NCBI GenBank assembly: GCA_040879025.1 | Contig: JBBDLF010000025.1 | Span: 30,114 to 94,113 of the forward strand | From: JBBDLF01 sp040879025 | GTDB taxonomy: Bacteria > Pseudomonadota > Gammaproteobacteria > Pseudomonadales > Pseudohongiellaceae | Length of the DNA stretch: 64,000 bases | Reading direction: 5' to 3' | In this document: positions 1 to 8,771 of the stretch, piece by piece | Layout: the number at the start of each line of letters is the position of its first letter | How positions within the stretch are numbered: position 1 is the first letter of the stretch | Made by a program: the position numbers and the translations under genes | The notes under the pieces: model-generated | Seen by the model: only the letters and a program-made list of their open reading frames with translations | The model's database searches: none | Told to the model about the DNA's origin: nothing

Positions 1-1
1 C

Positions 2-2038
2 ACCGGTCCTGTGTTTGAACAACTGGTAAAAAATCTGAAACCGTCTGTGGTCATCACGGATGTGGCCAGCGTCAAGGGAAAAGTTGTCGCCGACGCAGGC
101 AAGTTGGGTCGATTTGCCGCCCGGTTCGTGCCAGGGCACCCTATCGCGGGTTCGGAAAAAAGCGGCTATTCCGCATCGTTCCCCGACCTGTTTGCGCACC
201 GCCGGGTCATTTTGACTCCGCTTGAAGAAACGGATGCCGATGCCATTCGCCTCACACACCTGTTGTGGCGAGAAACAGGCGCGGAAGTTCATGGAATGAG
301 CGTATCCCGCCATGACGAGGTATTGGCGGCTACCAGTCATCTGCCGCACCTGCTGTCCTATGCTCTGGTGGACGTTCTGGTCAAACAGGCGCAAAGCGAG
401 GAAATTTTTCGGTATGCCGCCGGCGGGTTCGCCGATTTCAGCCGGCTGGCATCCAGCGATCCTGTCATGTGGGCTGATATATTCATCGCCAACTCAGGTG
501 CCACCGGCGTCATTCTGGATGAGTATATCGATAACCTCGCCTCCCTGAAGGCGGCTCTTGTTAAACAGGATCACGGCGGTCTTGTTACCATGTTCTCCGC
601 GGCCCGAGCCGCGCGTGAAAAATTTATCAGCAGGTACTTCAATAGTAGCCAAAATAGCCAAGGCCACGAATTTCCGAAGGAAAACGAAGTCGTGTTCGTG
701 GCTGATCCCGGCGGCTCCGTGAGCGGTGACATTCGTGTGCCGGGAGACAAATCCATTTCCCATCGCGCCATAATCCTCGCGGCGCTTGCCGAGGGCGTGA
801 CGCAGATCAGCGGGTTTCTTGAAGGTGACGATTCCCTCAATACTCTGGCCGCTTTTCGTGAAATGGGTGTGACCATCATCGGCCCGGAAAACGGTAAGGT
901 TGTGGTATACGGTGTCGGTAAAAACGGACTAAAGGAACCGCGCAAACCGCTGTATATGGGTAATTCCGGCACCGCCATGCGACTGCTCTGTGGTTTGCTC
1001 GCGGCGCAGGCATTCAACAGCGAACTCACGGGCGACGAATCCCTGAATGGCAGGCCCATGGGCCGCGTCGCGGACCCCCTGCGTCGGATGGGGGCCGTAA
1101 TAAGCCTGAAACACGACAATGACAGTCCTGGTGGCGCCGGCAAAACCGATACGCCTCCGATTCGCATTACTGGAAATGCCGCGTTGCACGGCATTGACTA
1201 TGTCATGCCCATGGCCAGCGCCCAGGTTAAGTCCTGCCTGCTTCTGGCGGCACTGTATGCCGAAGGTGAAACCCGCATTACGGAACCGGCCCCGTGCCGT
1301 GATCACACGGAAAGAATGCTGGCGGGATTCGGCTATCCTGTCGTTCGGCGGGACGGCACGGGAGTCACGATTGTTTCCGGGGGCCATACTCTGGCGGCGG
1401 CGGATATCGCGGTGCCGGGAGATATTTCGTCAGCGGCATTTTTCATGGTGGCGGCCAGTATCATGCCGGGCGCCGATCTGGTTCTGCGTCAAGTCGGCGT
1501 CAATCCGACCCGGGCCGGCATCATCACGCTGTTACGATTGATGGGGGCTGATATCGGCGTAAGCAACGAACGTGTCGCAGGCGGAGAACCGGTGGCTGAT
1601 ATCCGGGTTCGCTACGCGCCGTTGCACGGCATTAAAATACCGCCGGAACAGATTCCGCTGGCAATCGATGAATTTCCGGTGCTGTTTGTCGCCGCCGCCT
1701 GCGCCGAAGGTTGTACCGTGTTGCACGGCGCCGAAGAACTGCGGGTGAAAGAGAGCGACCGTCTGCAGGTTATGGCGGACGGACTGGCCTTGCTGGGAAT
1801 TGAAAACCAGATTCACGCTGATGGCATTGCCATCGAAGGCGGTACGCTGGGTGGGGGTGAGGTCGACAGCCATGGAGACCATCGCATCGCCATGTCATTT
1901 GCCGTGGCCTCCCTGCGTGCCACCGGACAAATTCGGATTCGCCACTGTGCCAATGTGAGCACGTCATTCCCCGGCTTTGTGGAACTGGCCTCCCGCGTGG
2001 GCATCCGTCTTTCGGCAACCCGGACAGGAGCGGATTGA
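2..2038 (+). CDS. aroA: Bifunctional prephenate dehydrogenase / EPSP synthase, 5' partial
   Basis: The frame is open from the left edge, so the N-terminus (NAD-binding part of TyrA) lies outside the window. The first about 215 residues are the end of the TyrA domain, including the HPIAGSEKSG stretch and the helical dimerisation half (SHLPHLLSYAL). A full AroA domain follows, with VPGDKSISHRA, GNSGTAMRLL, a DEFP motif, RVKESDRL and DHRIAMSFAV. TyrA makes 4-hydroxyphenylpyruvate from prephenate for tyrosine; AroA makes 5-enolpyruvylshikimate-3-phosphate from shikimate-3-phosphate and PEP. The fusion is a known arrangement in Pseudomonas-like Gammaproteobacteria, upstream of cmk and rpsA. The stop codon overlaps the cmk start by one base (TGATG), implying translational coupling. 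Confidence 0.95.
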   Translation, partial: TGPVFEQLVKNLKPSVVITDVASVKGKVVADAGKLGRFAARFVPGHPIAGSEKSGYSASFPDLFAHRRVILTPLEETDADAIRLTHLLWRETGAEVHGMSVSRHDEVLAATSHLPHLLSYALVDVLVKQAQSEEIFRYAAGGFADFSRLASSDPVMWADIFIANSGATGVILDEYIDNLASLKAALVKQDHGGLVTMFSAARAAREKFISRYFNSSQNSQGHEFPKENEVVFVADPGGSVSGDIRVPGDKSISHRAIILAALAEGVTQISGFLEGDDSLNTLAAFREMGVTIIGPENGKVVVYGVGKNGLKEPRKPLYMGNSGTAMRLLCGLLAAQAFNSELTGDESLNGRPMGRVADPLRRMGAVISLKHDNDSPGGAGKTDTPPIRITGNAALHGIDYVMPMASAQVKSCLLLAALYAEGETRITEPAPCRDHTERMLAGFGYPVVRRDGTGVTIVSGGHTLAAADIAVPGDISSAAFFMVAASIMPGADLVLRQVGVNPTRAGIITLLRLMGADIGVSNERVAGGEPVADIRVRYAPLHGIKIPPEQIPLAIDEFPVLFVAAACAEGCTVLHGAEELRVKESDRLQVMADGLALLGIENQIHADGIAIEGGTLGGGEVDSHGDHRIAMSFAVASLRATGQIRIRHCANVSTSFPGFVELASRVGIRLSATRTGAD

Positions 2039-2703
2039 TGCCCGGGCCGGTTCCGGTAATAACGATTGACGGCCCCAGTGGGTCCGGCAAGGGAACCATC
2101 GCTGATCGGGCGGCTCGAAGTCTCGGCTACCACCTTCTCGACAGCGGATCGCTGTATCGTATTCTGGGTTGCGTGGCGGCGCAGGAAAACCTGGATTTCA
2201 ATAATGCGAAGGCACTCTCCGCGCTGGCCAAGCGTCTGGATATTCGATTCGGTGAATCCGGCCCGGGCTCGGTCACCGTTGACAGGGTCGACTTTTCAGA
2301 GATCATCCGCAGCGAAGAAGCTGGCACCCTGGCCTCCAGAGTGGGTGAAATTCCCGATGTCAGACAGGCATTGCTCGCACGCCAAAAAGCATTTCGCCAA
2401 CCCCCCGGTCTGGTTGCCGACGGCCGCGATATGGGTACGGTGGTGTTCCCTGATGCCGCCGTCAAAATCTTTTTGACGGCCAGCGCGGAAGAGCGAGCTG
2501 ACCGGCGCTATAAGCAGTTGATTGCTAAGGGTATTGGTGCTAAGCTGCCCGACCTTTTGCAAGAGTTAAAAGTACGCGACCAACGGGACAGTAACCGTGC
2601 CGTGTCGCCGCTCAAACCTGCCGAAGATGCCTGCGTACTGGACACCACCCGCATGACTATTGATGAAGTGGTGGCCAGGGTGCTAAGCCTGGTGAAGCAG
2701 TAA
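2038..2703 (+). CDS. cmk: Cytidylate kinase
   Basis: This 221-residue protein has the P-loop GPSGSGKGT near residue 10, the CMP-binding DGRDMGTVVFPDA motif near residue 125 and the RRYKQL lid region. It phosphorylates CMP and dCMP with ATP. A TTG codon three bases upstream is also in frame, but the ATG at 2038 overlapping the aroA stop is the natural start. Its position between aroA and rpsA is the conserved gammaproteobacterial arrangement. Confidence 0.96.
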   Translation: MPGPVPVITIDGPSGSGKGTIADRAARSLGYHLLDSGSLYRILGCVAAQENLDFNNAKALSALAKRLDIRFGESGPGSVTVDRVDFSEIIRSEEAGTLASRVGEIPDVRQALLARQKAFRQPPGLVADGRDMGTVVFPDAAVKIFLTASAEERADRRYKQLIAKGIGAKLPDLLQELKVRDQRDSNRAVSPLKPAEDACVLDTTRMTIDEVVARVLSLVKQ

Positions 2704-2904
2704 CCTCGCCAGAGAGACCGTGGAATTTGAATGGCAGGAAAACGTTGTCCGGAATCTGACCGCCCAGTTATTGTCAGCCCCGGGCCAAATTAAATTGACC
2801 CGCATTGACTGGGTGCGGATTGGGTTGCGACGTGAATCACCCCGAACCGGTTCGAAACCAAAGAATGGATTTACGTTGTAATCTTTTGTATTTATGGGAA
2901 ATAT

Positions 2905-4581
2905 ATGAGCGAGTCATTTGCCGAACTATTTGAAGAAAGTTTAAAAGATATTGATATGACGCCGGGTTCCATTGTCACTGGAACCATCATCCACATCGAC
3001 TCAGACTGGGTGACCGTCAATGCCGGACTCAAATCCGAAGGCGTTATCCCCCGGGTCCAGTTCCTTGATGAGCAAGGCAATTTTTCACTGGAAATCGGTG
3101 ATCAGGTCAAGGTGGCGCTTGAAGCCGTTGAAGACGGTCACGGTGAGACCCGGCTGTCGCGCGAAAAAGCCAAGCGCGCCGAATCCTGGATGAAGCTTGA
3201 AGCAGCCTACGAAAAGAACGAAGTGGTTATCGGTGTGATCAATGGCAAGGTCAAGGGCGGTTTTACCGTCGACCTCGACAACATCAGGGCATTCCTGCCC
3301 GGTTCGCTGGTGGACATCCGCCCGATTCGCGATACCGCGCATCTCGAAGGTCAGGAACTGGAATTCAAACTGATCAAACTGGATCAGAAACGCAACAATG
3401 TGGTTGTGTCACGCCGCGCTGTGCTGGAGGCGGTCAGTTCCGAAGAACGGGATGCTCTGCTTTCGCGGCTGCAGGAAGGCATTGCCATCAAGGGTATTGT
3501 CAAAAACCTCACCGACTATGGCGCCTTCGTCGATCTCGGTGGCGTGGACGGCCTGTTGCATATTACCGACATGTCCTGGAAGCGTATCAAGCATCCCAGC
3601 GAAATCGTCAACGTCGGCGACGAGATCAATGTCAAGGTATTGAAGTATGACCGTGAGCGTAATCGCGTCTCTCTGGGTCTGAAGCAACTGGGCGAAGATC
3701 CCTGGGTCAACATCAAGGATCGTTACCCGGAAAACACCTGCGTCAAGGCAACGGTGACCAATCTTACTGATTACGGCTGCTTCGCTGAACTGGAGGAAGG
3801 GGTTGAAGGCCTGGTTCACGTCTCTGAAATGGACTGGACCAACAAGAACATCCATCCGTCCAAGGTGGTCAATCTGAGTGATGAAATCGATGTCATGATT
3901 CTGGATATTGATGAAGAGCGACGGCGGATTTCCCTCGGCATCAAGCAATGCTTCCAGAATCCCTGGGACGGCTTCGCCGAACGTTACAACAAGGGTGACA
4001 GAATCACCGGCAGCATCAAATCCATCACTGACTTCGGCATCTTTATCGGGCTGGAAGGTAATATTGACGGTCTGGTACACCTGTCGGATATCTCCTGGGA
4101 AGACCAGGGCGAAGAGGCGGTGCGGGAATACAAGAAAGGTGAGGAAATCGAAACCGTCATACTTTCCATTGATCCGGAAAGAGAGCGTATTTCCCTTGGT
4201 ATCAAGCAACTTGAGGATGACCCTTTCGTCAATTATGTGGCCGAGCGGGAAAAGGGCAGCATTGTCAAAGGCACGATAACCTCTGTGGATGCCAAGTCCG
4301 CGACGGTTACGCTGACCGAGGGTGTCGAAGGAACCTTGCGGGCCTCTGAAATCAGCCGTGAAAAGGTTGAGGACGTACGTAGTGTGCTGAACGAAGGCGA
4401 TGAAATAGAAGTCAAGATAGTCAGTGTGGATCGTAAGAACCGTGTACTGAGTCTGTCGGTGAAGGCGATCGAGATTGACGATGAGAAAGCCGCCGTCGCC
4501 GACCACAAAAATCAGGAATCGGGCAGCGCTGCGCCGGCAACCATCGGTGACCTGATCAAGGCACAACTGGATAAAAAGTGA
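2905..4581 (+). CDS. rpsA: 30S ribosomal protein S1
   Basis: The 558-residue protein carries six consecutive S1 (OB-fold) RNA-binding domains, close to the usual gammaproteobacterial length of about 557-560. Repeats are visible as GAFVDLGGVDGLLHITDMSW, then the variants CFAELEEGVEGLVHVSEMDW and FGIFIGLEGNIDGLVHLSDI, each followed by a RISLGIKQ-type strand. S1 docks mRNA on the small subunit and is needed for translating weakly led or structured messages. A roughly 200-bp gap separates it from cmk, so it probably has its own promoter. A long antisense frame inside it is a codon-bias shadow. Confidence 0.98.
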   Translation: MSESFAELFEESLKDIDMTPGSIVTGTIIHIDSDWVTVNAGLKSEGVIPRVQFLDEQGNFSLEIGDQVKVALEAVEDGHGETRLSREKAKRAESWMKLEAAYEKNEVVIGVINGKVKGGFTVDLDNIRAFLPGSLVDIRPIRDTAHLEGQELEFKLIKLDQKRNNVVVSRRAVLEAVSSEERDALLSRLQEGIAIKGIVKNLTDYGAFVDLGGVDGLLHITDMSWKRIKHPSEIVNVGDEINVKVLKYDRERNRVSLGLKQLGEDPWVNIKDRYPENTCVKATVTNLTDYGCFAELEEGVEGLVHVSEMDWTNKNIHPSKVVNLSDEIDVMILDIDEERRRISLGIKQCFQNPWDGFAERYNKGDRITGSIKSITDFGIFIGLEGNIDGLVHLSDISWEDQGEEAVREYKKGEEIETVILSIDPERERISLGIKQLEDDPFVNYVAEREKGSIVKGTITSVDAKSATVTLTEGVEGTLRASEISREKVEDVRSVLNEGDEIEVKIVSVDRKNRVLSLSVKAIEIDDEKAAVADHKNQESGSAAPATIGDLIKAQLDKK

Positions 4582-4661
4582 GCGGATCCGTGCAGGGAAG
4601 CACAGTGCCGGGAGGTGTTGTGCTCTGTACCTTTACCTGTAGCGCCGTTGTTGCCGATAGC

Positions 4662-4670
4662 TGTTATAGT
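4662..4670 (+). promoter_or_regulatory. Extended -10 promoter element before ihfB
   Basis: TGTTATAGT is a TGn-extended -10 box located 28 bases before the ihfB ATG. No good -35 hexamer is seen at the right distance, which extended -10 promoters tolerate. The same core (GCTGTTATA) recurs before lapB. The call rests on motif reading only. Confidence 0.35.
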
Positions 4671-4697
4671 CGCTGTTTACAGTACAGAGGATGAACC

Positions 4698-5000
4698 ATG
4701 ACCAAATCTGAACTCATTGAGCGTATTGCCGGCAAACAGACACAGTTGTCGGCAAAGGACGTGGAGCTGGCGGTCAAGTCGGTTATTGAGTACATGTCTC
4801 AGGTTTTGTCAGAAGGCGGCCGCATTGAGATTCGCGGTTTCGGCAGCTTTTCTCTCCATTACCGGGTACCTCGCATCGGACGCAATCCCAAAACCGGGAC
4901 ACCGGTGGCGCTCAACGGCAAATATGTACCCCACTTCAAACCGGGAAAAGAACTTCGCGACCGCGTCAACAGGGCGCTGCATGAAGCTGACAGCTTCTAG
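4698..5000 (+). CDS. ihfB: Integration host factor subunit beta
   Basis: This 100-residue protein is of the HU/IHF family, with the DNA-binding arm read as GRNPKTGTPV and the core IRGFGSFSLHYR. The length matches IhfB (about 94-100). It forms the IHF heterodimer with IhfA, bending DNA at specific sites for recombination, replication and sigma-54 promoters; one such promoter is present in this window at 26437. Its location directly after rpsA is conserved. Confidence 0.96.
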   Translation: MTKSELIERIAGKQTQLSAKDVELAVKSVIEYMSQVLSEGGRIEIRGFGSFSLHYRVPRIGRNPKTGTPVALNGKYVPHFKPGKELRDRVNRALHEADSF

Positions 5001-5040
5001 CCGGTGCTGCCGGACAGATTGACCCTCCTGACGGAACAGC

Positions 5041-5070
5041 CTGATATCCCCACGATCAAGCTGTTATAAT
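5041..5070 (+). promoter_or_regulatory. Predicted sigma-70 promoter for lapB
   Basis: CTGATA (-35), an 18-bp spacer and TATAAT (-10) extended by TGT lie in the gap between ihfB and lapB. The predicted leader is about 115 nt. A small hairpin (TCAGGG/CCCTGA, about 5165-5184) sits just before the AAGG ribosome site. Confidence 0.45.
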
Positions 5071-5194
5071 GCATTCCCCAATCACTCTGGCGCGACACGC
5101 CTCAAGTTGACTCAATGCGTAAGTTCATGCGCCTGCCGGCCCCCCTGTCTCCCGAAGTCACCCGGTCAGGGGCTGTTGCCCTGAAGGAAATCAG

Positions 5195-6403
5195 ATGACG
5201 GCCTCGGAGGTTTTTTTTGTGCTGCTGGCGGCGGCAAGCTTTGTGTCCGGCTGGTTGCTGGCTTCGCGGCGCAGACGGCGAACGGCCAGGTCCGAAAGCC
5301 GGCTGGCGGAAATTTTTCATGATTATTTCGTTGGGCTGAACTATCTGCTTAACGATGAGCCCGACGAAGCCATCGATACGTTTATCCGCGCACTGGAAGT
5401 CAATAACGATACCGTGGAAACCCATCTTGCCCTGGGGACCCTGCTACGCCGGCGCGGCAAGGTGGACAAAGCTATCACTGTGCATCAGGCGCTGCTTGAG
5501 CGGCCTGATCTTGACCCGGCCTTTATGGCGGCAGCGAGCCTGGAACTGGCTACAGATTATGTGGCGGCGGGTTTGCTGGACCGCGCCGAACGCCTGTTAA
5601 AAGACTTGCTGGAGTCCCATGGTGAGGCACCAGCCGAGGCCTTGCAACAATTGATGACGGTGTACCAGATCGAAAAGGAATGGAATCGGGCGGTGGAGTG
5701 CGCCGACAGGCTGTTGCAGAATCCACGCTACAAGAAAGACGCGGAAGTTCGCAGTCGGGCCGCCCATTACTGTTGCGAACAGGCCGATGACGCTTTTCAG
5801 AAAGGAATGCTCGGGTCTGCGCGCGAGTCGATAAGTCGGGCGCTTGATTTTGATCGGGCAAGCGTGCGGGCTACTTTGTTGTCAGCTGAACTGGAACAGA
5901 AAGTTGGCAATTACCGCAAAGCCGTCAAGGAACTGGTTTATATCATGGACCAGCATCCCGAATTTACCTCTGATCTGATTTCCCCGTTGGTTGAATGTCA
6001 TCAAAAATTGGGTGACGAGGACGGGTTGCAAAAACTGTTGCAGAGCATATTAATCAGAGAGCCGCGGATGACAGTCATTCTGGAGTTGACCCGACTGGAA
6101 GCGGAACGGTCCGGACAGGCCGCCGCCGCCGTGTTTCTTTCTGCCCGGATGGCGGAGCACCCGTCTATCAAGGGGCTGGTGACCCTGCTGCAACTGCAAT
6201 TGCAGCAAATAGAAGGCAGTGTGCAGGAAAATTTGAAAGACAGCCTGAAAGTGTCCCGCGATGCGCTTGACTCGCTGGTGGACCAGAAACCCGGTTATCG
6301 GTGTACGCATTGCGGTTTTGAATTGAGAGGGCTGATCTGGCAGTGCCCCAGTTGTCAGAAATGGGATACCATCAAACCGATTTTGGGCCTGGAAGGCGAA
6401 TAG
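5195..6403 (+). CDS. lapB: Lipopolysaccharide assembly protein LapB (YciM)
   Basis: The 402-residue protein has an N-terminal membrane anchor (about residues 5-22) followed by a basic RRRRR stretch, then tandem TPR repeats (the first around YLLNDEPDEAIDTFIRAL). It ends in a rubredoxin-like zinc ribbon with two CxxC pairs, CTHC and CPSC, near residues 369-386. This is the full domain order of E. coli LapB, which binds the LPS machinery and controls LpxC turnover through FtsH. In many relatives lapA (DUF1049) precedes lapB. Here the gap after ihfB is only 194 bp and shows no LapA-like frame. Confidence 0.94.
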   Translation: MTASEVFFVLLAAASFVSGWLLASRRRRRTARSESRLAEIFHDYFVGLNYLLNDEPDEAIDTFIRALEVNNDTVETHLALGTLLRRRGKVDKAITVHQALLERPDLDPAFMAAASLELATDYVAAGLLDRAERLLKDLLESHGEAPAEALQQLMTVYQIEKEWNRAVECADRLLQNPRYKKDAEVRSRAAHYCCEQADDAFQKGMLGSARESISRALDFDRASVRATLLSAELEQKVGNYRKAVKELVYIMDQHPEFTSDLISPLVECHQKLGDEDGLQKLLQSILIREPRMTVILELTRLEAERSGQAAAAVFLSARMAEHPSIKGLVTLLQLQLQQIEGSVQENLKDSLKVSRDALDSLVDQKPGYRCTHCGFELRGLIWQCPSCQKWDTIKPILGLEGE

Positions 6404-6419
6404 GCATTGAGGAGTGACG

Positions 6420-7130
6420 ATGGCTTTTGACAAAAAATGTATTATTGTGGCGCTGGATTTTTCCAATGCCGCCGATACCCTGGCCCTGGTAGACCAACTG
6501 GACCCATCGATCTGTCGCGTCAAAGTGGGAAAGGAACTATTTACCGCCTGCGGACCGGATATCGTCAGGCAGGTGATGGCCCGGGGTTTCGAAGTTTTTC
6601 TGGATATGAAATTTCACGACATACCCACGACCGTAGCCCGGGCCACGCTTGCGGCGGCGGAACTTGGCGTTTGGATGCTCAATGTGCATTGCGCCGGCGG
6701 GCGCGTGATGATGGAATCAGCGGTGCAGTCAATCGAGAACCTGGGTGCTGACAAGCCACTATTGATCGGCGTGACAGTTCTCACCAGCCTGGCCGGTGAG
6801 GAACTGGTGGAGGTGGGGCTTGATCGGGTACCGGACGAACAGATTTTGAGACTGGCGTTGCTGGCGCAGGATTGCGGTCTTGAGGGCGTCGTGTGCTCCG
6901 CGACCGAGGCGCCGATGTTGCGCAGTATGCTGCCGCAGAATTTCCATTTGGTCACGCCCGGTATCCGCCGTCACCAGGATGCCAATGATGATCAGAAAAG
7001 GATTACCGGGCCCTTGCAGGCACTGCAGAACGGCAGCAGTTTTCTCGTCATTGGCAGACCGATAACGCGTGCCGACTCTCCCGAACAGGCGTTGCGGGAG
7101 ATTTACGAGGAAATTTTAGCGGTTGGATGA
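6420..7130 (+). CDS. pyrF: Orotidine 5'-phosphate decarboxylase
   Basis: It converts OMP to UMP in pyrimidine synthesis. The 236-residue TIM-barrel protein shows the catalytic DMKFHDIP motif (Lys and Asp pair) near residue 63, KVGKELF near residue 36 and the phosphate-binding TPGIR near residue 178. An in-frame GTG lies at 6414. The ATG at 6420 is preferred because GAGGAG (6409-6414) ends five bases before it. It follows lapB by 16 bases, as in many Gammaproteobacteria, and is probably cotranscribed with it. Confidence 0.96.
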   Translation: MAFDKKCIIVALDFSNAADTLALVDQLDPSICRVKVGKELFTACGPDIVRQVMARGFEVFLDMKFHDIPTTVARATLAAAELGVWMLNVHCAGGRVMMESAVQSIENLGADKPLLIGVTVLTSLAGEELVEVGLDRVPDEQILRLALLAQDCGLEGVVCSATEAPMLRSMLPQNFHLVTPGIRRHQDANDDQKRITGPLQALQNGSSFLVIGRPITRADSPEQALREIYEEILAVG

Positions 7131-7276
7131 ATCTTTGCTAGACTCTAAGTGTCTGTCCGGCCGGCCGAGCGGTTCAAGCCGTCAGACCAGCAGGCAGTGC
7201 CGCGGTTGACCGCGACCAAACCGGCCTGCTGCAAAACAAATCATTCACGTTTTCTCATAGCGATAGGGACATTACT

Positions 7277-7600
7277 ATGCACAGATTTGCTCGTCTGAAA
7301 ATTATGTTAAGTGCGTTATTCCTCTGCATGGCACCTGTGGCATTGGCGCCGCTGGTGACAGCCGCTGAACCGCCCGTTCAGCCAACCTCCTCCGATACCC
7401 ATGTCGACATCAATAGCGCCGATGCGGAGGAAATTGCCGCGGTGCTCGACGGTGTCGGACTCACTCGGGCCAGGGAGATTGTGATGTTCCGCGAAATGAA
7501 TGGCATGTTCATGTCCGTGGACGACCTTGAGGAGGTCAATGGAATCGGACCGGCGACAATTGAGCGCAACCGCCAGAAAATTCTCATCAATACCGAATAA
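7277..7600 (+). CDS. ComEA-family helix-hairpin-helix protein, exported
   Basis: The 107-residue protein starts with a signal peptide (hydrophobic core about residues 11-28, ending near VTAAEPP). A single helix-hairpin-helix module follows, beginning DINSADAEEIAAVLDGVG and ending EEVNGIGPATIERNR. ComEA-like proteins bind double-stranded DNA in the periplasm during natural transformation. Short single-module versions of this kind are widespread in Gammaproteobacteria and often sit near the pyrF/wbp region. A competence role is a family inference; no other competence genes are seen here. Confidence 0.85.
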   Translation: MHRFARLKIMLSALFLCMAPVALAPLVTAAEPPVQPTSSDTHVDINSADAEEIAAVLDGVGLTRAREIVMFREMNGMFMSVDDLEEVNGIGPATIERNRQKILINTE

Positions 7601-7732
7601 CAGGCGTGGACAGGGTGGGTGTCCGGTGTCAGCACGCGCCCGCCCTGTCGATTTTGGACTGCTTGCCGACATAGAAGTCAGAATACCACCGGCTTTCGAC
7701 GCCACGCCAGGGCGCCGGCCACGTCTTTGGGG

Positions 7733-8746
7733 ATGCTGATTCTGATCCTGATCCTATTTGCGACAGTCTTGCCAGTGGCTGTCATCCTCACAGGATTGCT
7801 GCGGTTTGCCGCGCAACGCACCGGACTGGTGGATTTGCCGGTGGCCCGCAGTGCTCATGGCTCACCTACACCGGTGGGAGGCGGTCTGGCCATAGTGCTT
7901 ACCTTTTTGTCGGTTTGCCTCTGGGCCTGGTCTTCCGGGCATATGCCGCTGAATGAAATGCTGGCGCTGGGTGGCGGCGGAGCCATTGCCTTGCTGGGAT
8001 TGATTGATGATCGCTGGCATCTGCATATTCGCTGGCGTCTGCCGGTGCAGTTTGCCGCGGCCGCCTGGGCTGTTGTCTGGGTTGGGGATATCGCGCCAAT
8101 CCGGTTTATGGATTGGCAACTGGACAATGTCTGGGTATTACGTATTCTCAGCCTGCTGGCCCTGATCTGGTTGCTTAATCTGTATAATTTCATGGATGGC
8201 ATCGATGGGCTGGCCGGTAGCGAAGCGGTCTTTATCGGCGCGGCCCTAGTTTTCCTGCTCACGCGTGGCGGCGACCCGGTGCTTGCTATATTATCTATTA
8301 CATTGTGTGCCGCAAGTTTCGGCTTTCTGGTGTGGAACTGGCCTCCGGCCCGTATCTTCATGGGTGACGTGGGCAGCGGCTTTATCGGGTATGTTCTGGG
8401 CGTTATGGCCCTGCTGGGCATGAGCCACGACAGCCTGAGCCTTTGGGTATGGGTATTGCTGTCCGGCGTATTCATAACCGACGCCACGGTGACCCTGCTG
8501 CGCCGGTTTTTGCGGGGAGAGAAATGGTATGAGGGTCATAGCTCTCACGCCTACCAGAATGCAGCCAGATGTTACGGGAGTCACATAAAACCCACACTGG
8601 CTGTGATACTAATAAATATCGTATGGTTGGCGCCTCTGGCATGGTTCGCCCACCGATCCCCGGAGTACGGGGCGCCACTGGCCTTATTGGGTATTTTACC
8701 CATCGGTATACTGGTATGGCGGATGGGGGCGGGTCGCCCGGGTTAG
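7733..8746 (+). CDS. WbpL/WecA-family undecaprenyl-phosphate sugar-1-phosphate transferase
   Basis: This 337-residue polytopic membrane protein belongs to the MraY/WecA glycosyltransferase-4 family. It has GGGLAIVL in the first loop, the Mg-binding DD pair in LIDDRWHL, NLYNFMDGIDGLAGSEAV, the FMGDVGSGFIG loop and the C-terminal basic HSSHAYQ motif that classifies it as WbpL/WecA rather than MraY. It loads the first sugar phosphate on the undecaprenyl carrier to start O-antigen or related glycan synthesis. The open frame extends 38 codons upstream, but that part is arginine-rich and not family-like; the hydrophobic MLILILILFA start is chosen. wbpM follows 25 bases on. Confidence 0.9.
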   Translation: MLILILILFATVLPVAVILTGLLRFAAQRTGLVDLPVARSAHGSPTPVGGGLAIVLTFLSVCLWAWSSGHMPLNEMLALGGGGAIALLGLIDDRWHLHIRWRLPVQFAAAAWAVVWVGDIAPIRFMDWQLDNVWVLRILSLLALIWLLNLYNFMDGIDGLAGSEAVFIGAALVFLLTRGGDPVLAILSITLCAASFGFLVWNWPPARIFMGDVGSGFIGYVLGVMALLGMSHDSLSLWVWVLLSGVFITDATVTLLRRFLRGEKWYEGHSSHAYQNAARCYGSHIKPTLAVILINIVWLAPLAWFAHRSPEYGAPLALLGILPIGILVWRMGAGRPG

Positions 8747-8771
8747 ATCGCTGCGAGGACGCAGGCTGAGA

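Noticed and set aside
3409..4566. Long open frame antisense to rpsA (385 codons)
   Set aside because: It is fully inside the S1 gene, has no ribosome site or motif, and arises from the codon bias of the opposite strand.
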